A stretch of DNA of 64,000 nt from Antedon mediterranea (lineage: Eukaryota > Echinodermata > Crinoidea > Comatulida > Antedonidae), in contig NC_092670.1 of the NCBI RefSeq assembly GCF_964355755.1, positions 2,009,001-2,073,000 on the forward strand. Direction: 5' to 3'. Numbering within the stretch: position 1 is the stretch's first letter; every line of letters starts with the position of its first letter. The notes under the pieces are model-generated. The model ran no database searches, was not told the DNA's origin, and worked only from the letters and a program-made list of their open reading frames with translations. Below, in pieces: positions 51,201 to 63,200 of the stretch. A program made the position numbers and the translations under genes.

Positions 51201-54200
51201 GTGTATCCCGAAATAAGATTATATGAGAAACAAAGGTCATTATGCAATATCAAAACTCCTAGAATGATGTACATACAGAATATTCAAACTTGTTCTTACC
51301 TGGTATTGGCCGAGTCGGTACCTCCTGAGTCGGTACCTCCTGAGTCGGTACCTCCTGAGTCGGTACTTCCTTAGTTGTTACCTCTTGAGTAGTTGCTGGC
51401 TTAGTTATACCCGTTTCTGTAAAAAGCATTTATGTAATTTAATAATGTAAATTGGATATTTAATTTCCTTCTTTTCAAGATGTAATATAAAGACAAAGAA
51501 AGATATACCCTGGGGATGGAAAGAGCAGTAAAACGTATAAAATATAAACTGGCGTTGTTCGTTTTTAAGATTCTAAATGTCTTATCTGACGTTGTGGATA
51601 AATACATTTGACTGTTTGTTAATTGCTGAACAGATGATGAATCATATTTAACCTACCACAATTTTCTGATGCTGGTCCAACTGTATCATCACAGAATTCC
51701 CATCTTTCATTTGGATCTGTCGTGTAACACCAAGGGTGAATATCTTCATCAGGATTACGGCAGAAGTTGTGGTCTCCCAAACCTGTGTTTGGATACGCCT
51801 CTGGTGTTCTTGAATGTCCATGGGGTGATTGTGATGTCCATTGTTGGCAAGTGTGTCCACTATTGGTGGTACTAACTGAACCTCTATAATCAGCACCATT
51901 TTCACTTTCATAACATTCTGAAGAAACAAGAGATTAATAATTCCAGACAATAAAACACATCAAACATATTCTATTTCAAATCATTTTGCTTTCTGTCCGA
52001 GTTGTTGGTGATAAAACCGGCAATAAATTCTATTAAATTCATTATTCAATAAAAATTTGAATAACATGTATATGCTTATTATAAAACAAAGAAAGATTTT
52101 ATGTGAAACATGTTCAAATGGCAATGTATCACAAGCCGTTCAATGATGTACATATAGTATATTAAAACTTGTTCTTACCTGGTATTGGCTGAGTTGGTAC
52201 CTCCCGAGTAGCTTGCTCAGTTGTGCGAATTTCTGTAAAAAGCATTGTAATAAATGTAAATTGGATATTTCATTTCCTTCTTTTCAATATGTAATATAAA
52301 GACAAAGAAAGATAAACTCTAGGGATGGAAAGAGTAGTAAAAACCAATAATGAATCTAAAGGATGTGTGGATGACAGTGGTGATGCTGGTCTATCAGGAT
52401 GGTATCAACATCTGTCTGTGCCTCTGATGTGATAGTGCCCGTGAACAATATTATTTAATACAAATTATTTGTAAATTGTTTATTTAGCTGTTAGTCATGT
52501 TTGAAACTGTACATTACTTATTTGAACCTAACCAAATTCTTTAATAAAATAAGAGTTTTTCAATAGCAATACAGAATGGGAAACAACATAGCTTTCAAAA
52601 GCAATACAAGTATTTTATAAGCTTAGGCAGTGGCACTGTATTGGCCAATAGTAACATGAATTGAACCAAAGACTCTGGGATTGGTAATGAAGCATGTCAA
52701 CCTACACGCCACAATACCAATACATTTGACTGTTTTGTTAATTGCTGAACAGATGCTGAATCATGTTTAACCTACCACAGTTTTCTGATGCTGGTCCAAC
52801 TGTAGCATCACAGAATTCCCATCTTTCATTTGGATCTGTCGTGTAACACCAAGGGAGAATATCTTCATCAGGATTACGGCAGAAGTTGTGGTTTCCCAAA
52901 CCTGTGTTTGGATACGCCTCTGGTGTTCTTGAATGTCCATGGGGTGTTTGTGATGTCCATTTTTGACATGTGTGTCCACTATTTGTGGTACTAACTGAAC
53001 CTCTATAATCAGCACCATTTTCACTTTCATAACATTCTGAAGAAACAAGAGATTAATAATTCCAGACAATAAAACACATCAAACATATTCTATATCAAAT
53101 CATTTTGCTTTCTGTCCGAGTTGTTGTTTGGTGATAAAACCGGCAATAAATTCTATTAAATTCATTATTCAATAAAAATTTGAATAACATGTATATGCTT
53201 ATTATAAAACAAAGAAAGATTTTAAGTGAAACATGTTCAAATGCCAATGTATCACAAGCCGTTCAATGATGTACATATAGTATATTAAATGTTCTTACCT
53301 GGTATTGCTGGTTCCTCCCGAGTCGGTTCCGCCCGAGTTGTTTCCTCCCGAGTCGGTTCCGTCCGAGTCGGTTCCGTCTGAGTCGGTTCCGCCCGAGTCG
53401 GTTCAGCCTGAGTCGGTGCTTGCTCGGTTGTGCCAGTTCCTGTAAAAAGACCATTTACGTTGTAATGTAAATTTGGATGCTTAATTTCCTTCCCTTTAAC
53501 ATGTACTAAAAATGAAAGACAGAGAAGATCAGTACAAACTAATAATTACAAGCCGTACAGATGATGAGTATGATTATAGATACAGTAGCGCAAATTGGCT
53601 ACGTGGAACTACAAATGAGTAATGTTATGTTAAACAAATGACGCCAACCCACCTCTTTCATAACGGTCAAAACCATAATCCGTCTTTAATCCTCCAGACT
53701 GATTCCTATCTTTAGGGCTTAAAACACATTCGTGATTGTTTTTGTCATAATCAAAAGATATACAAGTAAATGATTGTACGTTGTTGCAACGTTTAGCGCA
53801 ATCTTCTGGTGATACATCGTAGTAATGAACTTTAAGTGTGCTGTAACGATTTACCGTAGACTCTGGATATCTTGTAAATTCTAATAAAGCTAAAGCTAAA
53901 TTTGAGTAAAGATTAACGTGAATATTAGCGTTATAATTAGTATAGTGGTAAGAAGAATAGAAGGCTACGTATCATAAACTATTCAACGACAAGTAAAGGC
54001 GAAACGTTTGGCCACTGATACATAAACTGTTGCGCACTTATCTACTAAGAGGACTGACATACGTAGTTGATGTAAATTGCTCTATTCTCCATCTAATAGG
54101 ATATTGCTATCATACTCTTGTTTAACATATTTTTTGCGCATGGTATCATATCTAAAAGAATCGAATACATGTCCTTGAAAATTGTATCAAGGTACTATAC

Positions 54201-57200
54201 AATACCCTCTATGTTGGACAGAAGTAAGATAGGATAGTAGACTTGACCACTGCGCTACTGCTGTTGGTCAGAAGTAGGATTAGTGTCAACTTGACCACTG
54301 CGCTACTGCTGTTGGTCAAAAGTAGGATAGGATAGTAGACTTGACCACTGCGCTACTGCTGTTGGACAGAAGTAGGATTAGTGTCAACTTGACCACTGCG
54401 CTACAAAATCAAATTCCACCTACCACATTCGCTTTCCATGGGAATATAACACAAATCCCATCTTGTGTTTTGATCTGTTGTATAACACCAAGCGAATCCA
54501 GAATAACCATCGGGATGACGACAGAAATTGTGATCTCCTAAACCGTTACCGGGACTCTTTTCGGGAGTGTCTGTGTGTTCATGAGGCGTCTGTGATGTCC
54601 ATTTTTGGCACGTTTTGCCAGACTTTGTGACGCTAACCGTGCCTCTATAATCAGCAGCATCTACTCTTTCGTAGCACTCTTAAAAATACACAATTACGTA
54701 CACAGTATGAGTACAAACATCTATTTTGGCCAATAAAAATCTTTTAACCTCTTTTGCAAGATACCATTTACAACATCATAATATAGAATATTGATATTTT
54801 GATTTAAACCAAGAATGATGAGAAAATATATTTTTTTAATATGTTATCTTTGAGTCTGACAAATGCAGCTTAAAGTTGTGTTAATGGATCTTATCTCCAT
54901 AATTGAGGCACACACATACTTACCAGAAGCTGGCTGAACTACTGTCGTTGTCTCTGTTGTGGTAAGAATGTCTGTAAAATAACATTTTAATAACAAAATG
55001 TGAATACAATATATGCAAATGTATGCATTTAAAAACAGTTAATTTTGGTTTTGTAGAGTTATGATACAGACGTAGTTGAGTTTCGGACTTTACGTGTGAT
55101 ACAGATGTAGATACCACTTAAGTTTATCGATTTGAATTCATATACCTAATTCATAATGATCAAAAGGATTTCCATAATAATCTGTCTTCAAGCCACCGAC
55201 CATATCCTTATTTTTATCGCTTAGATCACAGTCAAAATCTTCTTTGTAATAATCAAAAGATCGACAAACAAACGATGTTTCTTCAATACAGCGTCTGGCA
55301 CATTCCTCTGGGAAAACATTGTATAAGTGGCGGTTGTTATGACCTGATATGGCAGAATCTGGATACCTTGTAAATTTTGGCAAATCTATAAAAAAAGGAA
55401 AACAATTTAAATGTTAATATACATATTATATTGTACAGCACAATTTATAGTTATATTATTGTTAAAACTGTACATTTAATGTATTATCATTTATTATACT
55501 GCCCTTTAAACTTGCCAATTGAGTTGACATTTTAAAGCAAATGGTACCATAGGCACTTACCAGGTTCTATTTCGACTGGTTCGTTTGTTGTGATAGTACC
55601 TGTAAAAAACACATTTAAAACAGTGTGAAGCAAAGCAACCCGTTTTAACACTTTACAACATGGCATGCATTTAAATACATTATAATTGGGATTTCTTCAA
55701 TCAGACATAGTAAATAAAAATACCAAACTACCTCTGTCATAGTCATCATAATGAGCGCCAAAATAATCGGTTTTAATCCACCAACCATGTCTTTATCCTT
55801 GTTTACACCAAGACATTGTGTTTCTAGAACTCGCTGTATTGATTTATTACCAATGTACATATGTTCATTTTAATAATTTTAAATTTTACGTTTAGAAACA
55901 TTTTATATAATTCGTGTTGGATGTATTAAGAGTTAATTTATTATGCTTAAGCTACTTTGAAACTTTCAGTAACTCATCATTGACAATTTTAAATAAGGTA
56001 TTTAATCTTGGATGACAGAAACAAATATTTGTGTCGTCAGCAAATAAAATAAAATGTTGTAATTTAGAACTATTACGTATTTCATTAACAAAAATAAAAA
56101 ATAAATGGTGGTCCAAGAATCGATCCTTGGGGAACACCACAAGTTAAACGGGAATGGGAAGAGTTAAACTTATTTAGAGAAGTAAACTGAAAACGATTGG
56201 AAAGGTAGTTTTTAATAAGTTTTAAAGGAAGGCCTCTGATACCGTAATTTCTCATTTTTACTTTGTAATTTTTTCAAAGATATCTAAGGCAAAATCTGTT
56301 GAGTAATTTTTTCTGAAACCATATTGGCATTTAAATAAAAGTTTGTTTTTAGTTTAAAAAGAAAAAAATCTGTTATGTATGTATGTCAATTTTTTTTAAA
56401 TATTGTTTTTATGAAGATCAATTTTGTCACTGTATTATTCTTTTTGAGCAGTACGGAAGATTTTGGTAAGTACATTTTGATATTTAACATATTTATCTTT
56501 GTTCTTTTGTTTTTTAGATGTAAGAAATGTTGTATATAATTTGTGTTTTTATTTATCGATATATTTAGGCCTAAAGATGTATTGTCCCCTGTTTTTGTTG
56601 AATATGCCATTTTAATGTAACATAATAGTTATCCACTTTGACCAAAAAAAAATTGGATAAAAAAAATGTATCTTAACTGACAAAACTGTAATATAAAGCA
56701 AAAAATGGTCAAATTGGCTGCCAGCCAATTGGTTTTTGGTTGAATTTAACCATTTATTTTGTCATTTTATAAGTGAAAACATTATTTTTTCCAGGGTTTT
56801 TTCTATGGAAGTGATTAACTTTATTAAAACTACAAAATAACATATTCAAAGTCTAATTTAATTAATCTTCATTTTTTATGTTTTTGGGGGACAATACATC
56901 TTTAACTAGACCTTAGTTATCCAAGGATTTTTCTCTGGTGCTTAGTTGTGTTAATTGATCTTATCTCCATAATTGAGGCACACACATACTTACCAGAAGC
57001 TGGCTTAACTACTGTCGTTGTCTCTGTTGTGGTAGAAATGTCTGTAAAATAACATTTTTTATTACAAAATATGAATACAAGATATGCAAATGTATGCATT
57101 TCAAAACAGTTAATTTTGGTAGAGTTATGATACAGATGTACATTTTACATAGCTAAGTTTCGGACATTACGTATGATATACAGATGTAGATACCATTTAA

Positions 57201-60200
57201 GTTTATTGATTTGAATTCATTTACCTAATTCATAATAATCATACGGATTGCCATAAGTTGGCTTCAAGTGACCGACCATATCCTTATTTTTTTCGCTTAG
57301 ATAACACTTTAATGTGGTTTTGTCATAATCAAAAGATAGACAAACAAACGATGTTTCTTTAATACATATTTCAGCACATTCTTCTGGGTTAACATGTTCT
57401 AATTGGCGGTTGTTATGACCATCAATGGAAAAGTCTGGATACAATTTAAATTTTGACAAATCTACAACAAAAAATGGAAATTTTAATTTTAATTTTATAG
57501 GCCTATATACAGTACAATTTAAAATGTATTATTGTTAAAACTGGGCATCTGCGCATTTAATCATCTATCATACTGCCCTTTAAACTTGTCAATTAAGTAG
57601 TAGCTGGTAGGATATCGCTGCTGTCAAATGGTACCATAGGTATACTGCACAAATTCTAGTAAATTCATTAATCAATACAAATTTGAATAACATGTATATG
57701 CTTAGTATAAAACAAAAAAAGATTTTGTGAAACATGTTCAAATATCAATGTATCACAAGCCGTTCAATGATGTGCATATAGTATAATAACTTGTTTTTAC
57801 CTCGTATTGTCTGAGTTGGTTCCGCCCGAGTCGGTTCCGCCCGAGTCGGTTCCGCCCGAGTCGGTTCCGCTCGAGTCGGTTCCGCTCGAGTCGGTTCCGC
57901 CCGAGTCGGTTCCGCTCGAGTTGGTTCCGCTGGAGTCGGTTCCGCCCGAGTCGATGATTGATCGGTTGTGCCAGTTCCTGTAAAAAAAATTAATGTTCTA
58001 ATGTAAATTTGGATGCTTAATTTCCTTCCCTTTAGCATGTAATAAAAATGACATCAGTACAAACCAATAATTACAAGCTCTACAGATGAGTATTACAACC
58101 TTTTCCGTACGGGACAAATTATAGATACAACAGTAGCGCGAATTGGCTACGTGAGACTACAAATGTAATGTTATGTTAAACAAATTAATATTTCACCCAA
58201 ATTTTGACCTATTTCAAACCCTCTTTTACCCTTATTTATTTATTTGTTTGTTTGTCTTGTCTTTGTCTATACTTGGTCTCTTGCGTAGTGTATGTACCGT
58301 CTGTAACCCCTGTTTGTCTCTGTCTATGAACATTTGATCCAAATTTTTTTATACAACTTTTTTCCTGGTGGAACCTGTCGTAAAGCTCTTTGAGCTTATT
58401 TGTGTTTTCTCCAGATACAATGCATTTATATTAACTTGATTCATACTTTGTCAACATATTTTGAAATTTGCTTTGTATAAATAAATGAATGAATGAATGA
58501 ATGAAAATGACGCCAACCCACCTCTTTCATAACGGTCAAAACCATAATCCGTCTTTAATCCTCCAGACTGCTTCTTATCTTTAGGGCTTAAAACACATTC
58601 GTGATTGTTTTTGTCATAATCAAAAGATATACAAGTAAATGATTGTACGTTGTTGCAACGTTTAGCGCAATCTTCTGGTGATACATCGTAGTAATGAACT
58701 TTAAGTGTGCTGTAACGATTTACCGTAGACTCTGGATATCTTGTAAATTCTAATAAAGCTGAAGCTAAATTTGAGTAAAGATCAACGTGAATATTAGCGT
58801 TATAATTAGTATAGTGGTAAGAAGAATAGAAGGCTACGTAACATAAACTATTCAACGACACCAGTAAAGGCGAAACGTTTGGCCACTGATACATAAACTG
58901 TTGCGCACTTATCTACTAAGAAGACTGACATACGTAGTTGATGTAAATTGCTCTATTCTCCATCTAATAGGATATTGCTATCATACTCTTGTTTAACATA
59001 TTTTTTGCGCATGGTATCATATCTAAAAGAATCGAATACATGTCCTTGAAAATTGTATCAAGGTACTATACAATACCCTCTATGTTGGACAGAAGTAAGA
59101 TAGGATAGTAGACTTGACCACTGCGCTACTGCTGTTGGTCAGAAGTAGGATTAGTGTCAACTTGACCACTGCGCTACTGCTGTTGGTCAAAAGTAGGATA
59201 GGATAGTAGACTTGACCACTGCGCTACTGCTGTTGGACAGAAGTAGGATTAGTGTCAACTTGACCACTGCGCTACAAAATCAAATTCCACCTACCACATT
59301 CGCTTTCCATGGGAATATAACACAAATCCCATCTTGTGTTTTGATCTGTTGTATAACACCAAGCGAATCCAGAATAACCATCGGGATGACGACAGAAATT
59401 GTGATCTCCTAAACCGTTACCGGGACTCTTTTCGGGAGTGTCTGTGTGTTCATGAGGCGTCTGTGATGTCCATTTTTGGCACGTTTTGCCAGACTTTGTG
59501 ACGCTAACCGTGCCTCTATAATCAGCAGCATCTACTCTTTCGTAGCACTCTTAAAAATACACAATTACGTACACAGTATGAGTACAAACATCTATTTTGG
59601 CCAATAAAAATCTTTTAACCTCTTTTGCAAGATACCATTTACAACATCATAATATAGAATATTGATATTTTGATTTAAACCAAGAATGATGAGAAAATAT
59701 ACTTTTAGTATGTTATCTTTGAGTCTGACAAATGCAGCTTAAAGTTGTGTTAATGGATCTTATCTCCATAATTGAGGCACACACATACTTACCAGAAGCT
59801 GGCTGAACTACTGTCGTTGTCTCTGTTGTGGTAAGAATGTCTGTAAAATAACATTTTAATAACAAAATGTGAATACAATATATGCAAATGTATGCATTTA
59901 AAAACAGTTAATTTTGGTTTTGTAGAGTTATGATACAGATGTATTTAACATTTTACGTAATTGAGTTTCGGACTTTACGTATGATATAGATGTAGATACC
60001 ACTTAAGTTTATCGATTTGAATTCATATACCTAATTCATAATGATCAAAAGGATTTCCATAATAATCTGTCTTCAAGCCACCGACCATATCCTTATTTTT
60101 ATCGCTTAGATCACAGTCAAAATCTTCTTTGTAATAATCAAAAGATCGACAAATAAACGATGTTTCTTCAATACAGCGTCTGGCACATTCCTCTGGGAAA

Positions 60201-63200
60201 ACATTGTATAAGTGGCGGTTGTTATGACCTGATATGGCAGAGTCTGGATACCTTGTAAATTTTGGCAAATCTATAAAAAAAGGAAAACAATTTAAATGTT
60301 AATATACATATTATACTGTACAGCACAATTTATAGTTATATTATTGTTAAAACTGTACATTTAATGTATTATCATTTATTATACTGCCCTTTAAACTTGC
60401 CAATTGAGTTGACATTTTAAAGCAAATGGTACCATAGGAATACGGCACTTACCAAGTTCTATTTCAACTGGTTCGTTTGTTGTGATAGTACCTGTAAAAA
60501 ACACATTTAAAACAGTGTGAAGCAAAAATTACATTGTTAAAACTTATTTAAATAAACTATAATTGGGAGTTTTAGTCACAGATATAGTAAATATTAACCA
60601 TGTCAGAAAACTACAGGTGCATAATTAAATATACCATCGCTAAAAATAAATTGGCCTTCAAACAATCTCCTCAACGATTTCCTGGTTCACGTTCGTACGA
60701 TTTCCTGGTGCACGTTCGTACCATTTCTAACCGGATAGTTCATGTCGGAGACAGGTACCGTATTAGAACGTTCTATCTCATATCTAGGTACCTCCAGGAG
60801 TAAAGCTGTTTAATCACTTAAATTAATAACTCTTGTATAGTTATAATGTTATATTTAACACAAAATTCAAATGCAACGCTTATGTAGAATGTTGTTAAGT
60901 ATCGATATATTTCATTTTGTTTTTAATAAGAAAGTTGTACAATAGGCCTACATAGGCCTACATATTAAATAAACAATGATTTTCCTCACAACACACTTTT
61001 ATAATCGAATAAAGAAGTAGTACTGTGTGTAATTTTAGTTCAAATAAAAATACCCAACTACCTCTTTCATAGTGGTCGTAATGAGTGCCAAAATAATCTG
61101 TTTTTAAGCCACCGACCATGTCCTTATCCTTTTCACTTAAGTGACAATCACCCTCATCAACTTTATAATCAAAAGATCGACACACAAACGTTGCTTCTTG
61201 ATTACATCGTTCAGCACATTCCTCTGGTGAAACGTCATACAGATCTTTGTTGTTGTAACCATATATTGCAGCGTTTGGATATCTTGTGTAATCTAATAAG
61301 ATTGAATCTAAAAAAAGTGGAAAGTAACATTTGTAAATGTACTGTATATGTGTCTACAAACCTAATTGAGCGTGGTTCTCACTAGAGACGCAATGCAAGG
61401 ACGTACGCGCAACGCAAGCGAGTTGACCAATGATAAGCCACTGTTCGAATAATCCATCGCTTGTGATTGGTCAAATCACTTACGTTGCGTTACGTCCTTG
61501 CGTTGCGTTGCGTCGCTAGTGGGAACCAAGCTTTAGCGTGCAACGTATAAGTAAAATAAGGTCGTTATATATAAATTATACTTAATTCTGAACACAATAG
61601 AAATACTTCTGTATGGATCTCCTTCAAAGATAAACTATCTCAGCGCGATCGTTATCGTCCTATATGAACATGCCTCTGATGAGCATCTAATAACGATAAA
61701 TTAGCAAACCTAGTCATACAGTATTCTTTCGCTTGTGCAGTTCAAGTTGAAGAATGTTTTATTCAATTTCACTAATAATCTAATATTTACTTTTTATTTT
61801 AATAGATATACCGCACTACATCTAGAAAGAAGTTTATACTTGATAAACTGTATCAAGTGAAACCTTACCGGATTGTGTTGTTTCTGCTTCAGTCATGGTT
61901 GTACCTGCTGAAAAGATTGTAGAGAGGTATTTATAATGATTAATTGTTACACGTTCATAAAATGGTACTTTATTTAACAAAATATGGTTTTTATTTAGAC
62001 TTCAGATCGGTTATTGTTATTAATAATCAAATATGTTAAATGAAAATGACCCATAGAGAAATAAAGATTACCTGCAGTTGGTGCTTCCGTTGGGATGAAA
62101 ACTGTAAAAAAAGTATATAAATATAAATATAGTTAATACCCAGTGTCCATAAAAAATGTCATATTGGACTTTTGTTGCAAATACAGTACAAAATAAAATA
62201 TAAAAACATTACAAAAGTAAATCAATGAGGCAGGATCACCTAAAAGTTATAAATAAATATAACCGTCGAGAGGTCTCCACATAGAAATACTTACATGAAA
62301 TGAATAACATACATAAAAAAACTCATAGTAGGCTAATTATAAATATATTAAACCTACCTCTCTGATAATAATCGATCGGGATATTTTTAAAATAATTTAA
62401 CTCTAAACCACCACGAACCATATCCTTAGTTACTGAACTTAATTCACAGTTTCTATCTTCTCTGTAGTATTCAAAAGAGCGGCAAGTAAAAGACGTTTGC
62501 TCATTACACTTTTTGGCGCAGACGTCTATCGAAACACCCGTCAAATACATACTGTTCTGACCAGGTAAAGCGTGATCGGGATATACTCTGTAGTTTAATA
62601 AGGCTGAGTCTGAAATAAAAAAATTAAAAATGAGTATTAAATGCGAACATTGCAATGAAAGGAGATGTAATGACCCAAGTATATTACTTCAAAATGTGAA
62701 AATAATCAGCGTTGTTAATTACCCACTTTCTTACAAGAAGATTAAGGATACATAATCCCATATTTTACCGCAAGCCATACGCATTTTAAGCGGAAAAGGA
62801 TGAAATAACTAATATGCCCTATCTCAGTGCTACAAAGACGACGACGATAATGATTTTAAACAAAGAAACTTGACTCAAAGCAGGCTATTTTGTATTTTTC
62901 TTGAATTAAATACTTTGAATATACATACCTCTTTCATAATGGTCAATATGATCAACATTTGTCCTTAAGCCACCAACCGCCGTCTCCTTATCATATCTAC
63001 TTAATCTGCATTCATGATTGCTTACGTCATAATCAAATGATCGACAAATAAACGTATATGCTTCATTACATTGTTTAGCGCATTCTTCTGGTGAGACATT
63101 GTTCAGTTGTATGTTGTTGTAAGAATATATCTCAGAGTTTGGATATCTTGTGTAATCTAGTAAAGCTGAATCTAAAAGGTAGAAAGTAACATTTGTTATT

